The translations under genes and the position numbers were made by a program. Of a stretch of DNA of 64,000 nt, positions 1 through 8,920 are shown piece after piece (the first letter of the stretch is position 1; each line of letters begins with the position of its first letter). The notes under the pieces were generated by a model. The model ran no database searches, had not been told where the DNA came from, and was given only the letters and a program-made list of their open reading frames with translations. Origin of the DNA: an uncultured Bacteroidales bacterium (GTDB lineage: Bacteria > Bacteroidota > Bacteroidia > Bacteroidales > UBA932); assembly GCA_944325445.1 (NCBI GenBank), contig CALVAG010000009.1:22480-86479 (forward strand), given 5' to 3'.

Positions 1-852
1 CCGTGGTTCGTAGTTGCGTCGAGAGGAGACGGAGCTGCCGACTGGCAGAATCCGACCGTAAGCCAGGGCTGGAGCATACCTACAAAAGCGCAGATGATGG
101 TGGCGTATGCATATAACTATACCGATATTTTCGGAACGAACATACTTTGGCTGAATGAATATAATTCTACAACCAGATGGTCCATAAATATGGAGATCGG
201 GGAGATTTTGCCCAACGACGGTTCTGTAGGAGATGTGCAGTCATACCAGGCGCGTGCTGTAAAAAGTTATAACGGGAGCGACAGATATCCTTATGTGCAG
301 GATGGAAATATTATCGTATCCAGAGACGAAAATGGAGGAGTCAAATCTGACTACATACGGGAGGGCCAGTGGTCTCCGGGCGAGAATTACAACGAGCAAA
401 GCGCAGACAACAAGGTGGCGGCAAAATTCGAGGTGGCTCCTTTTACCGTCGATGATTCGGGAAACTGGATACGGCGCACATGGAACGAAGCCAAGGAGTA
501 TTGTGAAAATTATACCGACCCGGAAGACGGGAGCGGCGGCTGGAGAATGCCCACCCAACGTGAACTGATGCTCATTTATGCCATAAACGGAGAGTTGGAT
601 GAAAATTACCGGTTCAGAACTACAGGAGGTATGAACTACCCCGGCGAACCGAGTGTGGAGCATCCGGAACTGGCCCAGCATATATATTATTGGACGGGAA
701 CAACGGACGGGACACAAGGCAATGTGAACAATGCCTGGAGCGTATGTTTCTGTAATGACGAACAGCTGGAGAGAGGCGCGCTTTCAGGCAAAACCGAAGG
801 ATACGGAAAGACAGAATATAATTTTGTGAGGCCTGTGCGCGATGTAGAATAG
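1..852 (+). CDS. DUF1566/FISUMP-like surface protein, 3' part
   Basis: The reading frame is open to the left edge, so only the last 283 residues are visible and the true start lies outside the window. Two copies of a similar motif are seen: GWSIPTKAQMM near visible residues 24-34 and GGWRMPTQRELML near 177-189. The W-x-[IM]-P-[ST] pattern followed by acidic or Gln residues is typical of the DUF1566 and Fibrobacter-succinogenes-major-paralogous (FISUMP) domains found in secreted or cell-surface proteins of this phylum. The end, FVRPVRDVE, fits the usual closing strand of such domains (compare SVRCVRLKQ at the end of the protein at 38717). A strong terminator follows. The molecular role of these domains is unknown; a fimbrillin-like or adhesin role is only inference. 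Confidence 0.75.
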   Translation, partial: PWFVVASRGDGAADWQNPTVSQGWSIPTKAQMMVAYAYNYTDIFGTNILWLNEYNSTTRWSINMEIGEILPNDGSVGDVQSYQARAVKSYNGSDRYPYVQDGNIIVSRDENGGVKSDYIREGQWSPGENYNEQSADNKVAAKFEVAPFTVDDSGNWIRRTWNEAKEYCENYTDPEDGSGGWRMPTQRELMLIYAINGELDENYRFRTTGGMNYPGEPSVEHPELAQHIYYWTGTTDGTQGNVNNAWSVCFCNDEQLERGALSGKTEGYGKTEYNFVRPVRDVE

Positions 853-907
853 GCGCATGGCTGCAACTGTAGTTCATTTACATTAGCAGTTACTTTTCTT
901 CGCGTGG

Positions 908-942
908 AAGGGTTGGCTCAAAAATTCGGCCAGCCCTTTTTT
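908..942 (+). terminator. Rho-independent terminator of the first gene
   Basis: A 10-bp stem (AAGGGTTGGC at 908-917 pairing with GCCAGCCCTT at 929-938, one G-T pair) is followed by a run of T residues. It sits 56 bases after the stop codon of the surface-protein gene. Confidence 0.85.
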
Positions 943-962
943 ACTATATGTTGTGCCGACAG

Positions 963-1268
963 CTATTCTATATAATCCACGGTGGCTCTGCTCTCTCTTA
1001 CTGACTTGCAGAATGTACTGATTTTCTTGTGCTCCGGGTGGTTTTTGTAAAGTTCGAGGTCTTCGATGGTCTCGAAGCGTGAAATCAATACGGCATCGTA
1101 GGCCATAGGGTCGTTGCGATTGACATTCAACCTTACTTCCAGACTTCTTATCCCGGGAATGACTCCTTTCAATGCCTCAAGTTTCTCCTTTACCTTTGCT
1201 GCATTCTCCATTCCGCTGCATCCCTCTGCAGACTCCTTGAATTTCCACATTACAAGATGTACAATCAT
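963..1268 (-). CDS. Dabb-family (stress-responsive alpha/beta barrel) protein
   Basis: A 101-residue protein beginning MIVHLVMWKFK. The pattern of an N-terminal His-containing strand, a helix with ETIEDLELYKNHPEHKK, and a Tyr-rich last strand matches the small dimeric ferredoxin-like Dabb fold. Members are known as stress-induced proteins or as cyclases in plants and actinomycetes; in Bacteroidota the substrate is unknown. The start at 1268 is chosen over a longer frame to 1319 because the family begins at this strand and because a perfect -7 box (1288-1295) lies just upstream and would not transcribe the longer form. The gene stands alone between two terminators. Confidence 0.85.
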   Translation of the reverse strand: MIVHLVMWKFKESAEGCSGMENAAKVKEKLEALKGVIPGIRSLEVRLNVNRNDPMAYDAVLISRFETIEDLELYKNHPEHKKISTFCKSVRESRATVDYIE

Positions 1269-1287
1269 GATATCGGTTTTTGCCGTG

Positions 1288-1295
1288 CAAAGGTA
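1288..1295 (-). promoter_or_regulatory. -7 promoter box (TACCTTTG) of the Dabb gene
   Basis: On the minus strand this reads TACCTTTG, a perfect match to the Bacteroidota TAnnTTTG element, 19 bases before the chosen start codon. No clear -33 TTTG was found. Confidence 0.6.
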
Positions 1296-1296
1296 T

Positions 1297-1335
1297 AAAA
1301 AAACAAGGTTGCACCACACACGATATGCAACCTTG
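1297..1335 (-). terminator. Rho-independent terminator of the phosphate transporter gene
   Basis: A perfect 10-bp inverted repeat (CAAGGTTGCA at 1304-1313 and TGCAACCTTG at 1326-1335) is followed on the minus strand by seven T residues (1303 down to 1297). It lies 27 bases downstream of the stop codon at 1363. Confidence 0.88.
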
Positions 1336-1362
1336 TCGAGGCAAATAAAACCGTACTTTCGG

Positions 1363-3588
1363 TTATAGAGCCTTTGATTCGTTCTCTACAAAATACTTCT
1401 GCGCCTTGAGCATGTTCCTCATCTGCAGAATCATGATTTTGTCTTCTGTGAGGATGTTGAGATAGAGCACGCTGCTTCTTGTCGTATTTTTGTTTTCCGT
1501 ATTGCGTTTAATCTGATTCTTGATTGCAATTGCAAAATCCTCGAATATTTTATCGCGCATTTCTATCACTTTGTCGATATCCGTAAAGTCGTTGGAAACG
1601 AGCATGGCGTCTACGCGTTCGAAGACCTCGTTCATCCTTGCGTTTACATATTTGAGATCGTCCATCTGTTCTATTGAAAGACCCTCATGGTTATTGTCTA
1701 TATGAACGAATGTGGACTTGCAGATCTGCAGCATCGATTTTGTTATCTCATTGAGATAATCCACTACCTGAACATAATAGTGCGCGGTTTCTATATTGCT
1801 CTCTTTTAAAAGGTTGAGTGTGGCGACTATGTTGTATTTCCTGTCGCTTGCAGATTCATGGAGTTCGCGTGCCTCCTGAAGCATCTTCTTCAGCTCCCTG
1901 CGGTCTTCCTTGAACACTCCGTCGAGAGTCCTGTTATAAATCTCTATGATTTTCTTTGTAGAATTTATTACATCATGTATGCAGCGCTCCACCACTGTCC
2001 CTTCCGGTGCAGTCTTAAGGGCATCTTCCTTCTCCTTTGCAAGTCTCTTCTTGCGGCTGAGGCGGTTGCTGTGTATTATGAGGTATATGCAGAGCAGGCA
2101 GAGAATGATAATCGCAAATACCCCTCCTTTGACCAGAGCCGCTGCAACGACGAACGATATGAGGAATGCGACGAATGCCGTTACGAACCAGCCTAAAATA
2201 ACGGTTATCACGCCTGTTATCCTGTATACGGCGCTCTCCCTTCCCCATGCCCTGTCGGCCAAAGATGAACCCATTGCAACCATGAATGTTACATAGGTGG
2301 TAGAGAGCGGCAGTTTGAGTGAGGTCGCCAATGAGATAAGCAGCGAAGCGACAGTCAGGTTTACCGTAGCCCTTATAAGGTCGAACGACGGTGCATCCTT
2401 GGGCCTTGGCGGCATATCGAAGCGGCTGTTGATATATTCGAGCGTACTCTTGGGAAGTACCTTTGAAATAGCCTTGTTCAGTTTGAGCGATTGCCTTACG
2501 ATTGCCCTTGAGAAAGAAGTCGAATCGAAACGCTCCTCCCCGGCATCCTGTTTTGCAAGATTCACCTCCGTATCTGTAACCCTTCTTGCCTTTTTGGACA
2601 TCCAAAGGGTTATGACCATTACGATACCTGAAGCCAGAAGCATCCATATATTGGCATGGACAGGTGCATTGAGCGCTCCCATAAGCATACCGGTATCCCC
2701 TCCGTTTGCAACGGCGATATGGTATGAATCGAACCCGGCCATAAATACTCCTATGAAATTGACAAGGTCATTGCCGGCAAATGCCAGTGCAAGCGCAAAG
2801 GTGCCGGAGAGTACCGTAATCCTGAGGATATTCACTTTCAGCCAGGCCAGCAGCGACATAAAGAGACTCCAGAATACAAAGGCTATGGCAACACACATCC
2901 AGATATTGTCATTGATATAGTCCATTATCCCGTCAGGGATGAGCGGCGTACCCTTCAACCCCTTGAAAAGAGCGAAATAGGTAATTGCCGTCAGTGCAAT
3001 TCCGCACCAGACCGCTCCCAGGGATTTCATCTTGTTGCTGAATTTATAGGAGAAAATCAATCTGGTTATATACATTATGACGGAACCGCATACGAACGCT
3101 ATCACTACAGATGTCAATATTCCGGATATTATTCCGAGTGTTCTGCCCGTATTTATATAGTCGTTAAGATTTGCAAATGTTTGTGCAGGGTCTGCCGCAA
3201 TGTTGAACAGGGCAATGCACATTGCCGCTCCGAGCAGTTCGAATACCAGAGAAACCGTGGTTGAAGTCGGCAGCCCCAAAGTATTGAAAACATCGAGCAG
3301 GATAACGTCTGTGAGCATTACTGCCAGAAAGAGAAGCATTATGTCGGAGAACCGGAACATTCCGGGGTGGAAAATACCGTTTCGTGCAACCTCCATCATT
3401 CCGCTCGATGTAAGTACGCCTACCAGAATGCCTATTGCTGCAACGCTCATAATCGTACGGCGCGAAGCAGCCCTGGAGCCGATGGCTGAATTCAAAAAGT
3501 TCACCGCATCATTGGAAACCCCGACGACAAGGTCGGAGACAGCCAGCACGGCAAGAATCAAAACAATCGCTAAATAGATAGGTTCCAC
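1363..3588 (-). CDS. PiT-family inorganic phosphate transporter with PhoU-like C-terminal domain
   Basis: Inner-membrane low-affinity phosphate:cation symporter. Both halves carry the family signature: VSNDAVNF around residues 24-31 (Asp27, Asn30) and GNDLVNF at 272-278. The paired Ser/Thr motifs LPTSTT (106-111) and LPLSTT (426-431) are also present. At 741 residues it is much longer than ordinary Pit proteins: about twelve hydrophobic segments end near residue 505, then a basic linker and a helical region (about 535-735) resembling the PhoU/DUF47 fold. PiT-PhoU-like fusions of this length are common in Bacteroidota, so the tail probably regulates transport instead of a separate DUF47 gene. 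The gene is monocistronic, with a strong terminator downstream. Confidence 0.93.
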   Translation of the reverse strand: MEPIYLAIVLILAVLAVSDLVVGVSNDAVNFLNSAIGSRAASRRTIMSVAAIGILVGVLTSSGMMEVARNGIFHPGMFRFSDIMLLFLAVMLTDVILLDVFNTLGLPTSTTVSLVFELLGAAMCIALFNIAADPAQTFANLNDYINTGRTLGIISGILTSVVIAFVCGSVIMYITRLIFSYKFSNKMKSLGAVWCGIALTAITYFALFKGLKGTPLIPDGIMDYINDNIWMCVAIAFVFWSLFMSLLAWLKVNILRITVLSGTFALALAFAGNDLVNFIGVFMAGFDSYHIAVANGGDTGMLMGALNAPVHANIWMLLASGIVMVITLWMSKKARRVTDTEVNLAKQDAGEERFDSTSFSRAIVRQSLKLNKAISKVLPKSTLEYINSRFDMPPRPKDAPSFDLIRATVNLTVASLLISLATSLKLPLSTTYVTFMVAMGSSLADRAWGRESAVYRITGVITVILGWFVTAFVAFLISFVVAAALVKGGVFAIIILCLLCIYLIIHSNRLSRKKRLAKEKEDALKTAPEGTVVERCIHDVINSTKKIIEIYNRTLDGVFKEDRRELKKMLQEARELHESASDRKYNIVATLNLLKESNIETAHYYVQVVDYLNEITKSMLQICKSTFVHIDNNHEGLSIEQMDDLKYVNARMNEVFERVDAMLVSNDFTDIDKVIEMRDKIFEDFAIAIKNQIKRNTENKNTTRSSVLYLNILTEDKIMILQMRNMLKAQKYFVENESKAL

Positions 3589-3724
3589 TATTATATAAGT
3601 TTAGACAATTACACTCACAATTGATATGATGCTGCAAAGCAAATACAATAAAGTGACAATATTATTACTTAAATGTTACGAAAATGTTTAGCGGTAAATA
3701 TTTGAAATCAAGTATATTATATAA

Positions 3725-3768
3725 AACAAAAGGTGCCGTGAAGGCCATTTCGGCAATCTTTCGGCACC
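3725..3768 (-). terminator. Terminator of the M16 peptidase gene
   Basis: GGTGCCG (3732-3738) pairs with CGGCACC (3762-3768); on the minus strand the hairpin is followed by TTTTGT. It lies about 30 bases after the peptidase stop codon. The rest of 3589-3798 is AT-rich and shows no gene. Confidence 0.7.
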
Positions 3769-3798
3769 CTGTCTTGACCGGCAGCAAACGGTTGCAAA

Positions 3799-6627
3799 CT
3801 ATTTTGCGGGGTTCATGACAAGCTCCCTCATGTTGCCGCCCTTAAGCGTTTTCTTTACGAATTCTGCTATGTTTTCGTTGTTTACGCATTTCTCTACGGT
3901 CTCAATGTAGTTGCTGTGTGAATCGTAGCCATAGAACACATAGTCGTTTATTACACCCTGCCAGTAACTGTTGCTTATCTGAGCTTCGGGGAATGCCTTT
4001 ACGAGTGCGGTTCTGGCTTTCTCGATATATTCCTCTTCGGTGCCGTTTTCGGCAATCGCTTCATACTCCTGTTTTGCCAGAGCTATAAGTTCATCGGCTT
4101 TTGCAGGGTCTGTATCGAAGACTATGACCGTCGAAACCTGTTTCGTAGCTTCCGATACGCCTGTCATTGCAGATACTCCGTATGTTCCTCCCTCTTCTTC
4201 GCGGATACTTTTTACATAGGTCATATCCAGAATATGGGTGAGGGCGGATGAAAGAATATCGTTCTCCAGGCTCTTCTTCATTTTTGCACTGTAAAGTATG
4301 CCGACAGTCGTTTTGGGAGTATTCATATTTACCGCTATCTCTTCCGAAACCTTCCCTTCTGCATAGCAAGGTATGTTCTCGATATTGTATTCAGTTATCT
4401 CGCCTGAAGCGGGAAGCGAGCCGAAATATTTTTCGACGAGAGGTTTAAGCACGTCGATGTTTACATTTCCTACGATATAGACCTTGACTCCGCTTGCATC
4501 GGAGAAGAGCCGGCGGTAAGCCTCGCCGTATTTAGCTATTGATACGTTTTTAACGGTGACGGAATCGAGAGTCTGCATTCTCGGAGAATTGTCATATATG
4601 AGGCTGTTGAATTTCTGCCTGAAAATGAAGTTGGGGTCCGTAGAGTAGTTTGCAAGCAGGCTTTTGAGCATGTCGAGCGGAACGTTCAGCTCCTGCTCCT
4701 CTATGCGCGGAGCGGTATATGAGAGATATATAAGTTGCAATGCGGTCTCCAGGTCTTTTGGAGTGGCTGTAGCCTCCACGCCGTGTGCGAGCTGCCTTAT
4801 GTAGGGGATACATGTTACATTTTTTCCTGTAAGCATTTTCTGGAGCGTTGTTGCAGGGAATTTTGAAATTCCGCCGTAACCGCTTGCAGAGAACATGCTT
4901 ACCAGAGACTGGTCGCATGAGACAAGCAGATCTTCGCTGAGCAGGGTCTTGCCGCCGCCGGCCTGGGTCTTTATCAGAATTTCATCCTCCTTGAAGGTGG
5001 TGGGTTTTACATAGATTTCTATTCCGTTTTCAAGCGCGAATTTTGTAACTCCGAACTTCTCCGGGGTGCTTTCCTTTATGGCGGCTCCCTTCAATGCCGT
5101 TGTGTCGAGAAGCGGCTCCGTTACGGCAGAGGAGGCAAGAGGTGCAATATCTGCCGCCTTTACCCTGTCGAGCACATCTATGAAATCCTGCTCTGCCGGG
5201 GTTGCAAGACCCTCTCTGTCGGGTGCATTGTAGAGAATGACAACATTCGTGTCAGTTACAACCGAAGGGAAAATCTGGTTTACCATTTCGAGTGTAACCA
5301 GTCCGTTGTCGAAGTAACCCTTTACCACATCGTAAAGATATTTTGCCGAGGTGTAGGGCTCGCCCTCTATGAAGTGGCTTATGTAATCCTGTACCATCTC
5401 TTCATTCCGGCGGCCAGATTCTCCCGTTGCATTGTTTTCGTACAGCGAGATGAGCTGGGTCTTGGCCCTGTCGAACTCGTCTGCGTTGAATCCGTATCTT
5501 CTTGCCCTTTCAAGTTCGGTATAGAATGCCTCGAATGCCGGAACGGCCTCTCCGTCCTTTGAGTTCACCGCTCCGTAGAAACTGTCGAGTATTGTAGCCA
5601 GAGATGCAAATCCGGCTCCTGCTGCGAGGAACGGCGCATCGGGTTTGGTGTAGATATCCTGAAGCCTTTCATTGAGCATCGCGCTTATCAGGTCCTTGCT
5701 CAAATCTACCATCAGTCCCATTCCGAGCCCTTTTATTTCGGCCGGTACAGGCTCCGACTTGAAGTATATCTCTACTGATGTCTGCGGAATCTCCTTGTCC
5801 GTGAAGATTGAAACTATCGGCTTTTCGTTGGCCGGCACCTTTATGGTCTCCTTCGCCTTGGGATTCTCGGCGGCAGGTATCTGGCCGAAGAGTGCCTGTA
5901 TCTTTTTCTCCACGCTCTGCGCATCTATGTCTCCCACTACGACAATTGCCTGTAAATCCGGCCTGTACCAAGTCTTGTAGAAGTTTACAAGTTCCTGTGG
6001 GTCGAAGTTTTTAAGGTTTTCTTCGCTGCCTATCAGAGAGCATGTGGCATATTTGCTTCCCTTGAAGAGTGCTGCCATGGCGGCATCCCTCATTCTCCAC
6101 TGTGCGGTGTTGCGGGTTCTCTTCTCTTCGAGGATGACTCCGCGTTCCTTGTCTATCTCGTCGAAATCGTTGGTTACATATGCAGAGTAGTCGTGCAGTA
6201 TCAAAAGCGACGAGTCTATTATACCCTCCCTTGTTACCGGAATGTTGTTGAGCATGTATGAGGTATGCTCTACTCCTGTAGATGCGTTTATGTTCTCTCC
6301 GAATTTGGCGCCTATGCTCTCCATGTAGGAGATGATTCCTTTTCCCGGAAAGTTCTTTGTACCGTTGAGGCACATGTGCTCGAGGAAGTGGGCAAGGCCG
6401 TCCTGTGCCGGTGTTTCCTGTATTGCACCGACATTGGTCACAATATAGAAATCAGCCCTTTGGGCAGGTTTGTCGTTATGCTTTATGTAATAGGTGAGCC
6501 CGTTGTCGAGTTTGCCGTAGATGACCGTACTGTCTTTCTGCAGCGGCTCCACCGGTGAAAGCAGCTGTCCTAACATAGTTGTAGAACAGACAACTGTCAG
6601 AATGAAAAGTGATAATAATTTTTTCAT
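3799..6627 (-). CDS. M16-family zinc metallopeptidase (pitrilysin/insulinase type)
   Basis: A 942-residue exported protease with an N-terminal signal peptide (about 20 residues, ending near LGQ). The inverted zinc motif HxxEH is present as HFLEH (His80, Glu83, His84), and the downstream ERGVILEE segment (161-168) supplies the third zinc ligand. The length matches a duplicated M16 protein with one active and one inactive half, as in periplasmic pitrilysin; the second half has no HxxEH. Such enzymes in Bacteroidota degrade oligopeptides in the periplasm. Its own promoter (6662-6669) and terminator make it a single-gene unit. Confidence 0.94.
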   Translation of the reverse strand: MKKLLSLFILTVVCSTTMLGQLLSPVEPLQKDSTVIYGKLDNGLTYYIKHNDKPAQRADFYIVTNVGAIQETPAQDGLAHFLEHMCLNGTKNFPGKGIISYMESIGAKFGENINASTGVEHTSYMLNNIPVTREGIIDSSLLILHDYSAYVTNDFDEIDKERGVILEEKRTRNTAQWRMRDAAMAALFKGSKYATCSLIGSEENLKNFDPQELVNFYKTWYRPDLQAIVVVGDIDAQSVEKKIQALFGQIPAAENPKAKETIKVPANEKPIVSIFTDKEIPQTSVEIYFKSEPVPAEIKGLGMGLMVDLSKDLISAMLNERLQDIYTKPDAPFLAAGAGFASLATILDSFYGAVNSKDGEAVPAFEAFYTELERARRYGFNADEFDRAKTQLISLYENNATGESGRRNEEMVQDYISHFIEGEPYTSAKYLYDVVKGYFDNGLVTLEMVNQIFPSVVTDTNVVILYNAPDREGLATPAEQDFIDVLDRVKAADIAPLASSAVTEPLLDTTALKGAAIKESTPEKFGVTKFALENGIEIYVKPTTFKEDEILIKTQAGGGKTLLSEDLLVSCDQSLVSMFSASGYGGISKFPATTLQKMLTGKNVTCIPYIRQLAHGVEATATPKDLETALQLIYLSYTAPRIEEQELNVPLDMLKSLLANYSTDPNFIFRQKFNSLIYDNSPRMQTLDSVTVKNVSIAKYGEAYRRLFSDASGVKVYIVGNVNIDVLKPLVEKYFGSLPASGEITEYNIENIPCYAEGKVSEEIAVNMNTPKTTVGILYSAKMKKSLENDILSSALTHILDMTYVKSIREEEGGTYGVSAMTGVSEATKQVSTVIVFDTDPAKADELIALAKQEYEAIAENGTEEEYIEKARTALVKAFPEAQISNSYWQGVINDYVFYGYDSHSNYIETVEKCVNNENIAEFVKKTLKGGNMRELVMNPAK

Positions 6628-6661
6628 ATTGCTGTAATTTGTAATTTTCGTTCAAGGCCTG

Positions 6662-6669
6662 CAAAGATA
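6662..6669 (-). promoter_or_regulatory. -7 promoter box (TATCTTTG) of the M16 peptidase gene
   Basis: Reads TATCTTTG on the minus strand, a perfect TAnnTTTG match, 34 bases before the start codon at 6627. Confidence 0.6.
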
Positions 6670-6750
6670 GCAAAAACTGCGGGATTTTGTTTGGCATCAT
6701 TATTGCCTTGATGATATGAAAGGAAAAGAATTAAACTAAATATTTTGATT

Positions 6751-7470
6751 ATGAAACGTGTATTTTCAATTGTGGCCGTGGCTCTTCTGTGTGTGATGAG
6801 TTCAAGCGCCTATGCCCAGAACGGGCAGGATGAGAAGCCGTATATAGAGGTTTCGGCAAGAAGCGAAAAGCAGATAACACCTGATATCATCTATTTGGAC
6901 ATTACCATAAACGAGGCTCAGGATAAGGGCAAGACCTCCGTCGAGGAGAAGGAGAAACAGATGATTCTCATGCTTCAGGAGCTTAAGATAGATGTTGAAA
7001 AGAACCTTACGGTCGATGATATGAGCAGCGATCTCAAGAAGTATTTCCTCAGAAAGAACAATATTCTGGCTTCGAAGTCCTATGTATTGAAACTCAGTAC
7101 GGCAGACCAGGTTGCAGCAGTCTTTGACGCTCTCAACAATATAGGTATTTCGGATGTTAGCCTTCAGAAGATAGGCGTTTCTCCGGAGCTTGAGCAACAG
7201 GTGAAGGACGAGCTGATGGTCGAGGCCATGAAGAGGGCGAAAAACAATGCGCAGACGCTGCTCGGAGCTATAGGCAATCAGGTAGGGGAGACGCTCTATG
7301 TCAATTATTACGAGTCTTCGCAGTCTTACGGTTCAAGGCTGATGGTCCGCAACACAAAGGCCATGGCTGTGGCAGACGGCGTAATGGTTGAGGAGGAATC
7401 GATACCTTCACTGGAGGTCAGCAAGGTTACTATGAATGTTAATGTAAGTTGCAAGTTCGCTATAAAGTAG
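6751..7470 (+). CDS. SIMPL-domain (DUF541) periplasmic protein
   Basis: A 239-residue protein with a signal peptide (MKRVFSIVAVALLC... cleavage after about residue 22, near AYAQN). The body, with PYIEVSARSEKQITPD near the mature N-terminus and VTMNVNVSCKFAIK at the end, fits the SIMPL/DUF541 fold (oxidative-stress defence protein YggE, BP26). The biochemical function of the family is not settled. The ATG at 6751 is preferred to an in-frame TTG two codons earlier because it begins a normal signal peptide. A strong terminator follows, so it is a single gene. Confidence 0.88.
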   Translation: MKRVFSIVAVALLCVMSSSAYAQNGQDEKPYIEVSARSEKQITPDIIYLDITINEAQDKGKTSVEEKEKQMILMLQELKIDVEKNLTVDDMSSDLKKYFLRKNNILASKSYVLKLSTADQVAAVFDALNNIGISDVSLQKIGVSPELEQQVKDELMVEAMKRAKNNAQTLLGAIGNQVGETLYVNYYESSQSYGSRLMVRNTKAMAVADGVMVEEESIPSLEVSKVTMNVNVSCKFAIK

Positions 7471-7492
7471 TAATGCGACAGAGAAAAATTGA

Positions 7493-7536
7493 GGGGCTGC
7501 GTCTGTTCTGTTGGGATGCAGCCCCTTTTTCTTTTG
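7493..7536 (+). terminator. Rho-independent terminator after the SIMPL gene
   Basis: GGGGCTGC (7493-7500) and GCAGCCCC (7518-7525) form a perfect 8-bp stem followed by TTTTTCTTTT. The interval from there to 7687 is unusually GC-rich and holds no convincing gene. Confidence 0.92.
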
Positions 7537-7687
7537 CCGCGCAATCCCTTCCCCTGCAGCATCTGTACCGGGCAGTATCGGCAATGGAGCGGTTCCGCCG
7601 AATTTTATTCGGCTTCATCCCTCCCACGACTCCGTCGCGGGCCTCTCCCGTTCACGATGCCACGGCGGTCCATTGCTATTTATTTAT

Positions 7688-7695
7688 TACCTTTG
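7688..7695 (+). promoter_or_regulatory. -7 promoter box (TACCTTTG)
   Basis: Perfect TAnnTTTG, 25 bases before the ATG at 7721. It makes the alternative ATG at 7703 unlikely, because transcription would begin almost on it. Confidence 0.6.
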
Positions 7696-7720
7696 AACTA
7701 ACATGTTAATCCGAAACGTT

Positions 7721-8902
7721 ATGGATATACGAAGAGTTATTGCAGGGGTTGCTGCGTTATGCCCTCTGTTGCTTTTTTCCTGCGGAGGGGAAAAGAATAC
7801 GGCCTCTCTGCCGGTGATAGATATCGAGGCTGCTGCCGGAAACTGCAAAGAGGTGATGTTGAGCGAATATTGCTCCAAAATCGAATACTTGCCGATTGGT
7901 TCGGAGAAAGAATTTCCTGTCGGAGAGCGGTTTTATCTTTTTCCGCAGCCCGACGGGTTTTACATAGGGGAGGGCTCCAATTCGAAGTGCGCATATTTCG
8001 GAACAGACGGGAAACTCAAAAATACCATAGGTTCAAGAGGAAGGGCCAACGGCGAATATATAAGCATATTGCATGCAGGTGCAGATAGATATGGCAATAT
8101 AGTTATAAGCGATTTCGACAAACTGACGCTATATGACAGGATGGGAGAGTTCAAGGGTAGCCTGGATTTGAAGACTGTCAGGTCGAAAACTGATGAAACA
8201 GTGCAGCTGTACGATTTTCTGCCGATAGGGGATTATTATGCCTTTTACGGTATGAACCCTGCAACAAGCAATGCCCAGACGGTTTTCGTAGACTCTCTTT
8301 GCAATGTGGTGATGATATACAACCCCTATCCAGAAGAAAAAGGTACTGAATATGTCCCTATGTCGGGAAACAGGAATACGGCTTCCGCATATCTGTATAA
8401 GGACTCATTGGTCGTTGCAGACAGTTACAGCGACACTCTCTTCAGATTCGATCCGCAGCTGGAAAGGACTCCGGCATTTGCCGTCCGTTACGGGAAATAC
8501 AAAATGAAATCCGGAGCGGAGATGGAAGGAAGCATAACGATTAATGCCCGTAAATCCATGGAGACGGAGAGCTTTATCTTTTTATCCGTAATATCGTGGG
8601 CGAACCTGCCGTTCATGGCTCCTGGCAACAGGATTGCTTCGCTCGTATATGACAAAACTACCGGAGATGCGACGATGCTGCCTTATAGCGAGAGTATGGA
8701 AAAGTGCAGTTTTACCAATGATATAGATGGCGGCGCTCCTTTTGCCCCCGATGCGGCCTACGGAGACAAAATCTATCAGGTCATAGACGCGATTCATTTC
8801 ATTGAGTTGAGCGAAGAGCGCAATTCCCCTGAAATGAAAAAGATAGCCAAAGGGCTCGACGAGAATTCGAACCCGGTACTGGTTATAGCGACCCTTAAAT
8901 AG
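7721..8902 (+). CDS. 6-bladed beta-propeller lipoprotein (paralogue 1)
   Basis: A 393-residue lipoprotein: a hydrophobic leader ends in LLFSC, giving an acylated Cys near residue 21. The mature protein resembles the Bacteroidota 6-bladed beta-propeller family (NHL-like) by its opening KIEYLPIG strand, the GSRGRANGEY variant of the usual GRGPGEY loop (about residue 105-115), and the closing MKKIAKGLDENSNPVL tail. It shares the NDIDGGAPFAPD and YQVIDAI motifs with the three proteins at 13.4-17.3 kb but is clearly divergent from them. Surface or periplasmic location is inferred; no substrate is known. The gene is convergent with recA, 18 bases away. Confidence 0.82.
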   Translation: MDIRRVIAGVAALCPLLLFSCGGEKNTASLPVIDIEAAAGNCKEVMLSEYCSKIEYLPIGSEKEFPVGERFYLFPQPDGFYIGEGSNSKCAYFGTDGKLKNTIGSRGRANGEYISILHAGADRYGNIVISDFDKLTLYDRMGEFKGSLDLKTVRSKTDETVQLYDFLPIGDYYAFYGMNPATSNAQTVFVDSLCNVVMIYNPYPEEKGTEYVPMSGNRNTASAYLYKDSLVVADSYSDTLFRFDPQLERTPAFAVRYGKYKMKSGAEMEGSITINARKSMETESFIFLSVISWANLPFMAPGNRIASLVYDKTTGDATMLPYSESMEKCSFTNDIDGGAPFAPDAAYGDKIYQVIDAIHFIELSEERNSPEMKKIAKGLDENSNPVLVIATLK

Positions 8903-8920
8903 AAAGGTTATGAGTGAACT

